Source: Kribbella sp. NBC_01245
Lineage (GTDB): Bacteria > Actinomycetota > Actinomycetes > Propionibacteriales > Kribbellaceae
NCBI RefSeq assembly: GCF_036226525.1
Contig: NZ_CP108487.1
Location: 7,192,001 to 7,256,000 of the forward strand
Direction of reading: 5' to 3'
Length of the DNA stretch: 64,000 nt
Each line of letters starts with the position of its first letter. Within the stretch, counting starts at the first letter, position 1. Shown here in pieces: positions 32,995-41,106 of this stretch. The position numbers were made by a program, and so were the translations under genes. The notes beneath the pieces were generated by a model. It made no database searches. It was not told where the DNA came from and saw only the letters and a list, made by a program, of their open reading frames with translations.

Positions 32995-33515
32995 CCTTGG
33001 AAGAGGCTGATGTAGGAGTAATAGGTGCCGGAGTCATGCTTTCGTTCAATTTCCGAGACCTCGACGCACGAAGCCGCCGGGGCTTGGTCGTCGTCGCTCG
33101 ACTGCATCTGTCTGGTGATCTCGTAGAGCCTGGGCTTATCGGCCTCGGCGCTGTCGGACGAGATCCGCTCGACGTACAGGTCGGCGTCGACGAGGTCCTC
33201 GACTGCCGCCTCGATCCGCGTGGCGGTCACTAGGTCGCTGGTTCCGTCCAGGGGGCGGACGGCGCGCTGGGTGGCGTCGTACAGCTCGTCATCCGTCAGC
33301 TGGATCCGGTCGATGCCAAAGCCCGCGATCACGACCGCGATCACCGCGACCAGCCAGTTCCACCAGAAGAGCCACTTGTATCCGCTCACGGTCGGCTCCA
33401 ATGCGTCCGGCCGTACCTGGGACCGCACCTTCCGATGCCAACGCTCCGGCCCCATCAATGCGCGACCAACCAGCCCGACCGCCAAACCACAAAGACCTAC
33501 AACAACCACGACCAC
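32979..33515 (-). CDS. Two-span membrane protein of unknown function
   Basis: 178 aa from GTG 33515, chosen because GGAAGGAGAG lies five bases upstream. The ATG at 33578 in the same frame lacks a ribosome site and adds a segment close to the large palindrome. The chain opens with a hydrophobic span (VVVVVVGLCGLAVGLVGRAL), has a second span near 50-70 (LFWWNWLVAVIAVVIAGFGI), then a soluble domain with two cysteines near the end (AASCVEVSE, QGACSR). Not recognised. Confidence 0.7.
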   Translation of the reverse strand: MVVVVVGLCGLAVGLVGRALMGPERWHRKVRSQVRPDALEPTVSGYKWLFWWNWLVAVIAVVIAGFGIDRIQLTDDELYDATQRAVRPLDGTSDLVTATRIEAAVEDLVDADLYVERISSDSAEADKPRLYEITRQMQSSDDDQAPAASCVEVSEIERKHDSGTYYSYISLFQGACSR

Positions 33516-33561
33516 GGGCTCTCCTTCCAGACCGCTGCTCAACCTAAGCCGTCCCGGGTTC

Positions 33562-33848
33562 ACGCCCAACCCACTCATCGGGCCCCTGTGACACGGCGCG
33601 TCGGCCTTCATCGGTCCCTTGCGACCAGTGGCACGGGCCAACCGCCTTTGCATTCGTTCGTCGGAATCCGCCCTCGCAGCCACCGCGGTCCAGTACAGGT
33701 CAGCGAACGGACGAGGGCGGATTCCGACGAATGAATGCAAAGTGACGGTGCTGCGCGGGTCGTCGCGGGCGGGCTACGCGCGGTCCGAAGGGACCGATGA
33801 ACCCCGACACGCCGCGTCACAACGGCCCGATGAGCAGGGGGTGGGCGT
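33562..33848. repeat. Large imperfect palindrome, MITE-like
   Basis: Inner arms 33647-33676 and 33712-33741 match in 29 of 30 positions (start TTTGCATTCGTTCGTCGG). Outer arms 33587-33620 and 33788-33821 match in 30 of 34 positions. Weaker pairing (CTCATCGGGCC, ACGCCCA) extends to about 33562 and 33848. The size, nested symmetry and intergenic site suggest a miniature inverted-repeat element. No transposase and no clear target duplication are visible. Confidence 0.75.
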
Positions 33849-33885
33849 TGTTATGTCAGGACGTGGGCGGTTGTCAAGAGTTTAA

Positions 33886-33912
33886 TTAGCAAAGGTAATG
33901 AGTTAAGCTAAC
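33886..33912. promoter_or_regulatory. Probable MarR operator/promoter
   Basis: TTAGC (33886-33890) and GCTAA (33907-33911) form an inverted repeat, and GTTAAGCTAAC (33902-33912) contains a second one. The stretch is the most AT-rich sequence nearby and ends three bases before the MarR ATG, so autoregulation is likely. Confidence 0.55.
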
Positions 33913-33915
33913 GAT

Positions 33916-34365
33916 ATGCCCAGTGTTGTCGCGCAGCAGGTGAAGAGTGATGTCGGTCTGGCCAGTGCGCTGAGGTCGTCGATCATGCGGCTGTCTCGGC
34001 AGATCCGGTGGCAGCGGGCCGATGACGCGGACCTGACGGCGAATCAGCTGAGTGTGCTCGGCGCGCTCGCCAAGCATGACGCGATGACGCTCGGTGAGCT
34101 GGCGGCGCACGAGAAGGTGAAGCCGCCGTCGATGACGCGGATCGTGTCCAACATGGAGGCGGCCGGGCTGGTGGTCCGCCGTCCGCATGAGAGCGACAAA
34201 CGCCTCGTGCTGGTCGAGCTGACCGATGCCGCTCGCGCCCTGATCATCGCGAACCGCCGCCGCCGGGACGAGTGGCTGAAGACCAAGTTGAAGACCCTGA
34301 CCCTTGAGGAGCGCGAGATCCTGCGCAAAGCAGCACCTGTACTAGAACGACTGGCAGCTCTATGA
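33916..34365 (+). CDS. MarR-family transcriptional regulator
   Basis: 149 aa. The winged helix-turn-helix spans about 35-110: LTANQLSVLGALAKHDAMTLGELAAHEKVKPPSMTRIVSNMEAAGLVVRRPHESDKRLVLVELT, including the wing Asp-Lys-Arg. Its stop overlaps the start of the MFS exporter gene (ATGA), a classic ligand-responsive efflux pair. No ribosome site is evident before ATG 33916, so the transcript may be leaderless. Confidence 0.92.
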   Translation: MPSVVAQQVKSDVGLASALRSSIMRLSRQIRWQRADDADLTANQLSVLGALAKHDAMTLGELAAHEKVKPPSMTRIVSNMEAAGLVVRRPHESDKRLVLVELTDAARALIIANRRRRDEWLKTKLKTLTLEEREILRKAAPVLERLAAL

Positions 34366-35750
34366 GTCCGACCTTCCGTGCATTCAAGGTCCGGAATTTC
34401 CGGCTCTACGCCTCTGGCGCGATCGTCTCGAACGTCGGCACCTGGATGCAGCGGGTGGCCCAGGACTGGCTGGTCCTGGAGCTGACCCACTCCGGTACGG
34501 CGCTCGGCATCGTGACCGGCCTGCAGTTCCTGCCCGCCCTGCTCGTCTCGCCGTATGCGGGCCTCATCGCCGACCGCTTCCCCAAGCGCAAGGTGCTCAC
34601 CATCACCCAGATCGCGATGGGTTCCGTCGCGCTGCTGCTCGGCACGCTGGCCGTCACCGGTCTGGTCGAGGCCTGGCATGTGTACGTGCTGGCCTTCGCT
34701 TTCGGTATCGGCACTGCCTTCGACGCGCCGACCCGGCAGGCGTTCGTGGTCGAGATGGTCGGCAAGGACGAGCTGTCCAACGCCGTCGGGCTGAACTCGG
34801 CCTCGTTCAACGCGGCCCGGCTGATCGGCCCCGGTCTGGCCGGTCTGCTGATCGCCTGGATCGGCACCGGCCCGGTGATCATCATCAACGGCCTCAGCTA
34901 TGCCGCGGTGATCGTGTCGCTACACCTGATGCGGACCAGCGAGCTGCAGACCCCGACGCCGGCAGCCCGGGATAAGGGCATGATCCGCGACGGCATGCGC
35001 TACCTCTGGCGCCGGCCGGAGCTGATGATGATCCTCACGGCGGTGTTCTTCGCGGGCACCTTCGGGCTGAACTTCCAGATGACCTCGGCGCTGATGGCGA
35101 CCAACGCGTTCCACAAGGGCGCGGGGGAGTACGGGATTCTCGGCTCGATCCTCGCGATCGGTTCGCTCACCGGTGCCCTGCTGGCCGCCCGCCGGGTCCG
35201 GACCAGGCAGCGGCTGGTGATCGGTGCCGCGCTGGCCTTCGGCGTGATGGTTGTCATCAGCGGTCTGATGCCCAGCTATCTGACCTTCGCGCTGGTGCTG
35301 CCGGTCGTCGGCTTCACCGCGCTGACGCTGCTGACCGCGGCCAACGCGACCATGCAGCTCGGTATCGACCCGACCATGCGCGGCCGGGTGATGGCGCTCT
35401 ACATGACCGTGCTGATGGGTGGTACGCCGCTGGGCTCGCCGTTCATCGGGTGGGTCGGCCAGACCTTCGGCGCCCGGTGGTCCCTGATCGTCGGCGGGTC
35501 GCTGACCGTGCTCGGCACCCTCGGCTCGGTGCTGTACTTCTCCCGCCGCCGGGGCCTCTCGATCCGCCCGCGCCTGCTACCCCGTCCGCACCTGGACGTG
35601 CTGCCGCAGACCGACCTCCTGGACGCCAAGCGCACAGCCGACCTGGTGGACGCCAGGCGCACGGCCGACCTAGTGGACGGCAAGCGCACGGCCGACCCGG
35701 TGCCGGTCAAGCCCGGGCCTGTGCGGCCTGTCAGGCCGCGGGTCGCTTAA
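34362..35750 (+). CDS. MFS efflux transporter (DHA3/EntS-like)
   Basis: 462 aa, about 12 spans. Starts MSPTFRAFKVRNFRLYASGAIVSNVGTWMQRVAQDWLVLEL, the signature of the DHA3 drug or siderophore exporter branch, with the loop LIADRFPKRKVL. Co-translated with MarR, so drug or metabolite efflux under MarR control is likely. The C-terminal cytoplasmic tail contains three 9-residue repeats (DLLDAKRTA, DLVDARRTA, DLVDGKRTA), encoded by 27-base tandem units at 35613-35693. Confidence 0.9.
   Translation: MSPTFRAFKVRNFRLYASGAIVSNVGTWMQRVAQDWLVLELTHSGTALGIVTGLQFLPALLVSPYAGLIADRFPKRKVLTITQIAMGSVALLLGTLAVTGLVEAWHVYVLAFAFGIGTAFDAPTRQAFVVEMVGKDELSNAVGLNSASFNAARLIGPGLAGLLIAWIGTGPVIIINGLSYAAVIVSLHLMRTSELQTPTPAARDKGMIRDGMRYLWRRPELMMILTAVFFAGTFGLNFQMTSALMATNAFHKGAGEYGILGSILAIGSLTGALLAARRVRTRQRLVIGAALAFGVMVVISGLMPSYLTFALVLPVVGFTALTLLTAANATMQLGIDPTMRGRVMALYMTVLMGGTPLGSPFIGWVGQTFGARWSLIVGGSLTVLGTLGSVLYFSRRRGLSIRPRLLPRPHLDVLPQTDLLDAKRTADLVDARRTADLVDGKRTADPVPVKPGPVRPVRPRVA
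35613..35693 (+). repeat. 27-base tandem repeat inside the MFS gene
   Basis: Three in-frame units each encode D-L-x-D-x-(K/R)-R-T-A. Units differ by only a few bases, so the expansion is recent. It lengthens only the cytoplasmic tail. Confidence 0.85.
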
Positions 35751-35754
35751 GCCG

Positions 35755-37245
35755 CTAGTGGAAGGCCTCGATGACCGGGGCCATCCGTTCGAGTACGGCC
35801 GTCGCCTGCTCTGGCGAGGCGTCGAGGTCGGGGAGCCGGATCATCACTTCGGCGGCTCCGGCCTCGGCGAGTTCGCGGAACCGCCCGATCTGGTCCTCGA
35901 CCGTACCGGCGTGCACGCTCGCGGCGTACTTGGCCGGATCCTGCCGACGCGGCCGCAGCCGTTCCACCGAGGCCGCGAGCTCTTGGTCGTCCTTGCCGAC
36001 CAACACGGTCGAGAGATGCGTCAGCGCCACCTCGGCCGGCTCCCGACCCGCCGCCACGCAATGCGCCCGCAGTACGTCGGACTTGTGGCGTACGTCGTCT
36101 GCTGAGCCGAAGACGTTCGCAGCGGACGCATAACGCGCTGCAAGCCGTAGCGTCCGCTTCTCCCCGCCACCGCCAACCAGAAGTGGCAGTGGATCCTGCA
36201 ACGGCCTCGGGTAGCAAGAGGTGTCCGGTACGTCGAGAAGCTTCCCGTGGAAGGCCTTATTCCCAGGGCCCCACATGACGGGCAATAGCCGCAACGCGTC
36301 CTCCAGCAACGCATACCGGTCATTGACCGACGGGAAGTCCCAGCCGTACGCCTTGTGCTCTGCCTCGAACCACGCGAGCCCAATCCCGCAGACCGCCCGG
36401 CCGCCGCTCAAGACGTCCAGGGTGGCAGCGATCTTCCCGAGGTGTGCCACGTTCCGGTAGGTGATACCCGAGACCAGCGTGCCGAGGCGGACGTGAGACG
36501 TACAGGCGGCCAGATACGCGAGTGTCGTCCAGCTCTCGAGGAAGTCGTCCCAAGCCCTCCCAACCTGCGGGATCTGCCTGAAGTGGTCCATCACGTAGAT
36601 CGCGTCGAAGCCGACAGCCTCGGCTGTAGACGCCACCACCCGCAGCCAATCGCTCATCCCCTCACGCCCGGCTGGAAACTCTCCGAGGTGCAGGCCAAAC
36701 CGCAGCCCGGTAGGCCGCTCCTGCTGACGTACCAAGGCTGCAGACGCCGACACGAACGCCTCGGGTACGACGCGAACAGCCTGCGGCAAAAGCACCTCGT
36801 CGTACCCCTCGGTGTCGAGCGCAGCGCGAACGGTAGGCCAGTTACGCAGTTGCGAGGCCAGTACGTCGGCAGGGATGCGTTTGGCGCGCAGGCGATTCCG
36901 TAGGCGGCACTCCTCGGCAGAGGTATCGAAGGCCACCGCAACGCACGCCAGACCGTGGGAACGGGCCAGCGCCAGCCAAGCCGTACGACGCTCCTGGTCG
37001 AGCCCTAGCGTGTCGATGACCGTTGTGAGGCCGCGAGCCAGCCTGAGCCGCACGATCTGCTCGAGCAGGTCAAACGCGTCAGCGCTCGCAGTGATGTCGT
37101 CCTCGCCCGAACCCGCCACTGCACGCAGTCGGTCGCTAGAGACGATCGTGTCGGCCGGGAAATGCTCCAAAGCCCAGGTCGACTTCCCGGCCGCGCCAGG
37201 CCCCACCAGGATCACCACACACGGCGACGGCAGATTCATGAGCAT
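35755..37245 (-). CDS. Polynucleotide-kinase-like domain fused to F420-type LLM oxidoreductase
   Basis: About 496 aa from ATG 37245 (ATG 37239 also possible). Residues 1-170 are a P-loop kinase: VGPGAAGKST Walker A, IVSSDRLRAV, DAFDLLEQIVRLRLARG, TVIDTLGLDQERR, and an R-rich lid ECRLRNRLRAKRIP. The order resembles the 5'-OH kinase module of bacterial Pnkp. Residues 178-496 are a luciferase-like monooxygenase fold of the F420-dependent type (LRFGLHLGEFPAG, YVMDHF, LGTLVSGITYRNVAHLGKIAATLDVLSGGR, LLVGGGGEKRTLRLAARYA). The fusion's reaction is unknown. It is divergent from thpR with 28 bases between starts. Confidence 0.85.
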   Translation of the reverse strand: MLMNLPSPCVVILVGPGAAGKSTWALEHFPADTIVSSDRLRAVAGSGEDDITASADAFDLLEQIVRLRLARGLTTVIDTLGLDQERRTAWLALARSHGLACVAVAFDTSAEECRLRNRLRAKRIPADVLASQLRNWPTVRAALDTEGYDEVLLPQAVRVVPEAFVSASAALVRQQERPTGLRFGLHLGEFPAGREGMSDWLRVVASTAEAVGFDAIYVMDHFRQIPQVGRAWDDFLESWTTLAYLAACTSHVRLGTLVSGITYRNVAHLGKIAATLDVLSGGRAVCGIGLAWFEAEHKAYGWDFPSVNDRYALLEDALRLLPVMWGPGNKAFHGKLLDVPDTSCYPRPLQDPLPLLVGGGGEKRTLRLAARYASAANVFGSADDVRHKSDVLRAHCVAAGREPAEVALTHLSTVLVGKDDQELAASVERLRPRRQDPAKYAASVHAGTVEDQIGRFRELAEAGAAEVMIRLPDLDASPEQATAVLERMAPVIEAFH

Positions 37246-37273
37246 CAGTCTGCCAAGGTCGTACGATCCTCGG
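37246..37273. promoter_or_regulatory. 28-base bidirectional promoter between kinase-LLM and thpR
   Basis: GTCGTACGATC places TACGAT (plus, 37262-37267) six bases before the thpR ATG and TACGAC (minus) 12 bases before the kinase-LLM ATG. The -10 elements overlap, so both transcripts would be leaderless or nearly so and mutually dependent. Confidence 0.5.
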
Positions 37274-37837
37274 ATGCGATTGTTCGTTGGAGTTGTCCCG
37301 CCGTTGGAGGTTGTCGAGCATCTGGCCGAGTTCGTGGAACCGCGCCGGTCCCATCCGGACGAGGATCTGCGTTGGTCCTCCGAGAGCACCTGGCACATCA
37401 CTCTCGCCTTCCTCGGCGAGGTCCCCGATTACAAGACCGATGACCTGGCCGAAGGGCTGGAGTTCGTCGCCAAGCGGCAAAAGCCGATCGACCTGCGCTT
37501 GAAGGGCGCCGGCGCGTTCCCGGGCGTACCGAATGCGCGCGTCCTCTTCACGGGCGTCCACGATCCCGAGGACCAGCTCGCGCACCTCGCGAGCGTGACC
37601 CGCGGCGCGGTGAACAAGGCCGGCGTGCAGGTCGACGGGCGCAAGTTCACCCCGCACGTCACGCTGGCACGCCTCGGCCGCCCGGTCGACGTCCTGCGTT
37701 ATGTCCGGGTGCTCGATCTGTACGAAGGCCCGGAATGGACCGCCACCGGGTTCGAGTTGATCTCGTCACGTCTGGGCGAGGGCCCGAGCCATGGTGCGGC
37801 CTACGACACAGTGGGCGAATGGGAGTTCTTAGGTTAG
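37274..37837 (+). CDS. thpR: RNA 2',3'-cyclic phosphodiesterase (LigT/ThpR)
   Basis: 187 aa, 2H phosphoesterase family. The two catalytic HxTx motifs are present: HITL near residue 41 and HVTL near 128 (FTPHVTLARL). It opens RNA 2',3'-cyclic phosphates to 2'-phosphates; related enzymes ligate tRNA halves in vitro. The start MRLFVGVVPP is typical. Its final codons TTA GGT TAG overlap the first IdeR-like box of the iron operon. Divergent neighbour is the kinase-LLM fusion, so RNA-end processing in common is possible. Confidence 0.9.
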   Translation: MRLFVGVVPPLEVVEHLAEFVEPRRSHPDEDLRWSSESTWHITLAFLGEVPDYKTDDLAEGLEFVAKRQKPIDLRLKGAGAFPGVPNARVLFTGVHDPEDQLAHLASVTRGAVNKAGVQVDGRKFTPHVTLARLGRPVDVLRYVRVLDLYEGPEWTATGFELISSRLGEGPSHGAAYDTVGEWEFLG

Positions 37838-37862
37838 CCTTCCATAGGTTAGCCATGCCTAA
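37829..37862 (+). promoter_or_regulatory. Two overlapping IdeR/DmdR-type iron boxes
   Basis: Compared with the 19-base consensus TTAGGTTAGSCTAACCTAA, box 1 (37829-37847) matches 15 of 19 and box 2 (37844-37862) matches 15 of 19. They overlap by four bases and lie 19-52 bases upstream of the efeU ATG, where IdeR with iron would repress. Box 1 begins within the thpR coding end. Confidence 0.8.
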
Positions 37863-37880
37863 TGTCCCAGGAGTCCGCCG

Positions 37881-38711
37881 ATGCTCGCCAACTACCTGAT
37901 CGGGCTTCGGGAAGGCCTTGAGGCATCCCTGGTGGTCAGCATCCTGGCTACCTTCCTGGTCCGATCCGGTCATCGCGACCGCATGCGCTACGTCTGGTAC
38001 GGCGTCAGCGCGGCCGTCGCGGTGGCCGTGGCCGGCTGGGCGCTGCTGCAGTTCATCACCGCGCTGACCGCGAAGTCGTTCGTGGCGCAGGAGACCATCG
38101 GCGGCATCATGTCGATCCTGGCGGTCGGCTTCGTCACCTGGATGATCTTCTGGATGCGCAAGGCGTCCCGCTCGATCGCGGGGGAGTTGCGCGAACGCCT
38201 CGGCCAGGCCCTCGAGATCGGCCCGCGCGCCATCGTCGTACTCGCGTTCCTGGCGGTCTTCCGCGAGGGCATCGAGACGGCCTTCATCGTCTACGCCTCA
38301 GCCGCGACGGCCACTACGGCGACGCCGTTCGTCGGCGTCCTGCTGGGCCTCGTCAGCGCGGTCGTGCTCGGCGTGCTGATCTACCGAGGCGCGGTGAAGG
38401 TCAACCTGGCCGTCTTCTTCAAGTGGACGGGCGCGATCCTCGTGCTGGTGGCCGCCGGGATCCTCGCGTACGGCTTCCACGACTTGCAGGAGGCGAACAT
38501 CCTGCCCGGCCTGCACACGCTCGCCTTCGACATCTCGACCGCGATCCCGCCCGACAGCTGGTACGGCGTACTGCTCAAGGGGATCTTCAACTTCAACCCG
38601 ATGCCGACCGTGGTCGAGCTGACCGTCTGGCTGCTCTACCTCGCACCCGTGCTCTTCCTTTATTTCCGTCCGATCCGCAGCAACGCACCAGCGCCCACGG
38701 TGCCGGCCTGA
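37881..38711 (+). CDS. efeU: EfeU/Ftr1-family iron permease
   Basis: 276 aa, seven membrane spans. The two iron-transport REGxE motifs are REGLEAS (near residue 10) and REGIETA (near 131). It transports iron across the cytoplasmic membrane with EfeO and EfeB. AGGAG lies seven bases upstream of ATG 37881. First gene of the efeUOB operon, under IdeR-like boxes. Confidence 0.95.
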   Translation: MLANYLIGLREGLEASLVVSILATFLVRSGHRDRMRYVWYGVSAAVAVAVAGWALLQFITALTAKSFVAQETIGGIMSILAVGFVTWMIFWMRKASRSIAGELRERLGQALEIGPRAIVVLAFLAVFREGIETAFIVYASAATATTATPFVGVLLGLVSAVVLGVLIYRGAVKVNLAVFFKWTGAILVLVAAGILAYGFHDLQEANILPGLHTLAFDISTAIPPDSWYGVLLKGIFNFNPMPTVVELTVWLLYLAPVLFLYFRPIRSNAPAPTVPA

Positions 38712-38737
38712 TGCTCTATTCCCAGGAGAGAACCACT

Positions 38738-39868
38738 ATGACCTTCCGCCGCGGTCTCGCTGCCGTCGCCGTTCTGTCGCTCACAGCCCTGACTGGTTGT
38801 GCCGAGGAGACGCCGGCCACCAAGGACGACGGCACCGGCCCGGTCGCGGTCAAGGCCAGCGACACCGAGTGCGGGCTGAGCCGCTCCACCGTGAAGGCCG
38901 GTACGAGCACGTTCTCGGTCAGCAACGGCGGCAGCAAGGTGACCGAGTTCTACGTGTACGCCGAGGGCGACCGGGTGATGGGCGAGGTCGAGAACATCGG
39001 GCCCGGCCTGAAGCGCGACCTGATCGTCGAGCTGCCCAGCGGCAAGTACCAGACCGCCTGCAAGCCCGGCATGATCGGCGACGGCATCCGCGGCGACCTG
39101 GTCGTCGAGGGTGACGCCGCCCCGCAGATCGACACCGACACCGCGCTTAAGCAGGCCACCGAGAGCTACCAGCGGTACGTGAACTCGCAGTCGATCGCGC
39201 TGGAGGAGAAGACGACCGAGTTCGTCAACGCGGTCAAGGCCGGTGACGTGGCGAAGTCGAAGGAACTGTTCCCGGTCTCGCGGACCTATTGGGAGCGGAT
39301 CGAGCCGGTGGCCGAGTCGTTCGGTGACCTCGACCCGAAGATCGACGCCCGCGAGAACGACGTCGAGCCCGGTACCGAGTGGACCGGCTGGCACCGGATC
39401 GAGAAGTCGCTGTGGGTCTCCAACACCACCAAGGGCATGGAGAAGTACGCCGACCAGCTGCTGGTGGACGTGAAGACCGTTGTCGCCGAGGCGAAGAAGG
39501 TCAAGCTGAACCCGCTGCAGCTCGCCAACGGCGCGAAGGAGCTGCTGGACGAGGTCGCGACCGGCAAGATCACCGGCGAGGAGGACCGCTACTCGCACAC
39601 CGACCTGTGGGACTTCCAGGCCAACGTCGAGGGTTCGCAGGCCGCGATCCAGGCGCTGCGCCCGGCCCTGCAGGAGCGTGACCCGGCGCTGGTGAAGACG
39701 CTCGATGCCCAGTTCAAGGCGGTCGACGCGGCGCTGCAGAAGTTCCGCACCGCCGACGGCTTCAAGCCCTACCTGCCCACCGACGCCGAGCGTAAGGAGC
39801 TCGGTACCGTGATCGACGCGCTGGCCGAACCGGTCAGCAAGGTCGCCGCGGTGATCGCGAAGAAATGA
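38738..39868 (+). CDS. efeO: EfeO iron-uptake lipoprotein
   Basis: 376 aa. A lipoprotein signal (LSLTALTGC) ends at residue 23 or so. An N-terminal cupredoxin-like domain (about 35-125, including STFSVSNGGSKVTEFYVY) is followed by an imelysin/M75 peptidase-like domain with the metal motif GWHRIEKSLW. It binds ferric or ferrous iron outside the membrane for delivery to EfeU. AGGAGAG precedes the ATG. It lies 26 bases after efeU and overlaps efeB by ATGA. Confidence 0.94.
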   Translation: MTFRRGLAAVAVLSLTALTGCAEETPATKDDGTGPVAVKASDTECGLSRSTVKAGTSTFSVSNGGSKVTEFYVYAEGDRVMGEVENIGPGLKRDLIVELPSGKYQTACKPGMIGDGIRGDLVVEGDAAPQIDTDTALKQATESYQRYVNSQSIALEEKTTEFVNAVKAGDVAKSKELFPVSRTYWERIEPVAESFGDLDPKIDARENDVEPGTEWTGWHRIEKSLWVSNTTKGMEKYADQLLVDVKTVVAEAKKVKLNPLQLANGAKELLDEVATGKITGEEDRYSHTDLWDFQANVEGSQAAIQALRPALQERDPALVKTLDAQFKAVDAALQKFRTADGFKPYLPTDAERKELGTVIDALAEPVSKVAAVIAKK

Positions 39869-41106
39869 CCGTCTCCCGACGCGGTCTGATCGGCGCGGCA
39901 GGCGCCGCCGTTGTCGCGGGTGCGGCGGGTTACGCCGCGCATGCGGCCACCAGCGATGAGGCATCGGCGGCCGGCGTCGACAACGCGGCACCGGTCGACT
40001 TCCACGGTGACCACCAGGCCGGCATCCTCACCCCGGCGCAGGACCGGTTGCACTTCGCCACGTTCGATCTGACCTCGACGAAGCGCGACGACCTGATCAA
40101 GCTGCTGAAGACCTGGACCGCGGCCGCCGCGCAGATGACGGCCGGTCACGACATCGGCGAGTACGGCGCGGTGTCCGGGCCTGGCGTGGCGCCGCCCGAG
40201 GACACCGGTGAGGCGGTCGGGCTGCCGCCGTCGCGTCTGACCATCACGATCGGGTTCGGGCCGTCGCTGTTCGACAAGCGCTTCGGCCTGGCCGGGCTTC
40301 GGCCCTCGGCGCTGGTCGATCTGCCGCACTTCATCGGCGACAACCTCGATCCCCGGCGCAGTGGCGGCGACATCGCCGTCCAGGCCTGCTCGGACGACCC
40401 GCAAGTCGCCGTACACGCGATCCGCAACCTGGCCCGGCTCGCGTTCGGCACGGCCGCCGTGCGCTGGTCCCAGCTCGGCTTCGGCCGTACGTCGTCCACC
40501 TCCCGCGCCCAGGCCACGCCACGCAACCTGTTCGGCTTCAAGGATGGGACGAACAACCTCAAGCTCGAGGACACCGCCAAACTCGACCAGCAGCTCTGGG
40601 TCCAGCCGAACGACGGGCCCGACTGGATGCTCGGCGGGTCGTACCTGGTGGCCCGGCGGATCCGGATGACGATCGAGACCTGGGATCGGACCTCGCTGGA
40701 CGAGCAGGAGGCCATCGTCGGACGGGCGAAGGGCTCGGGCGCGCCGCTGGGTAAGGCCGAGGAGTTCGACGAACTGGACTTCGGCCTCAAGAACGAGGCG
40801 GGCGAGCTGCGGATCGGCGAGGTGGCGCACGTACGGCTGGCGCATCCCTCCAAGAACAACGGGGCCGAACTGCTTCGCCGGGGCTACAACTTCGTCGACG
40901 GCTCGGACGGTCTCGGGCGGCTCGACGCGGGGCTGTTCTTCCTGGCGTACCAGCGGGATCCGCGGAAGCAGTTCATCCCGATTCAGCGTCAGTTGGCTCG
41001 CGACGACGTCATGAACGAGTACATCCGCCACGTCGGTTCCGGCATCTACGCGTGCCCGGGCGGCGTACAGCAGGGTGGCTTCTGGGGAGAGCGACTCTTT
41101 TCCTGA
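39865..41106 (+). CDS. efeB: EfeB Dyp-type haem peroxidase, Tat-exported
   Basis: 413 aa. The twin-arginine signal SRRGLIGAAGAAVVAGAAG is at residues 4-22. The peroxidase domain has the Dyp motif GFKDGTNN (the catalytic Asp of GxxDG) and a proximal His in AEVAH-like IGEVAHVRLAHPS. It oxidises ferrous iron or acts on haem during EfeUOB uptake. It is translated from the ATGA overlap with efeO. Last gene of the operon, with the palindromic element starting right after its stop. Confidence 0.95.
   Translation: MTVSRRGLIGAAGAAVVAGAAGYAAHAATSDEASAAGVDNAAPVDFHGDHQAGILTPAQDRLHFATFDLTSTKRDDLIKLLKTWTAAAAQMTAGHDIGEYGAVSGPGVAPPEDTGEAVGLPPSRLTITIGFGPSLFDKRFGLAGLRPSALVDLPHFIGDNLDPRRSGGDIAVQACSDDPQVAVHAIRNLARLAFGTAAVRWSQLGFGRTSSTSRAQATPRNLFGFKDGTNNLKLEDTAKLDQQLWVQPNDGPDWMLGGSYLVARRIRMTIETWDRTSLDEQEAIVGRAKGSGAPLGKAEEFDELDFGLKNEAGELRIGEVAHVRLAHPSKNNGAELLRRGYNFVDGSDGLGRLDAGLFFLAYQRDPRKQFIPIQRQLARDDVMNEYIRHVGSGIYACPGGVQQGGFWGERLFS

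Larger units (their letters stand above)
33516..33915. other. Gene-free 400-base region dominated by a palindrome
   Basis: Lies between two divergent genes. It contains the 287-base imperfect palindrome (33562-33848) and the AT-rich MarR promoter (33880-33915). The open frames in it are mirror images of one another across the palindrome and are not genes. Confidence 0.7.

Noticed and set aside
33600..33900. Insertion sequence
   Set aside because: No transposase frame and no target-site duplication; only the palindrome is present, so it is called a repeat.
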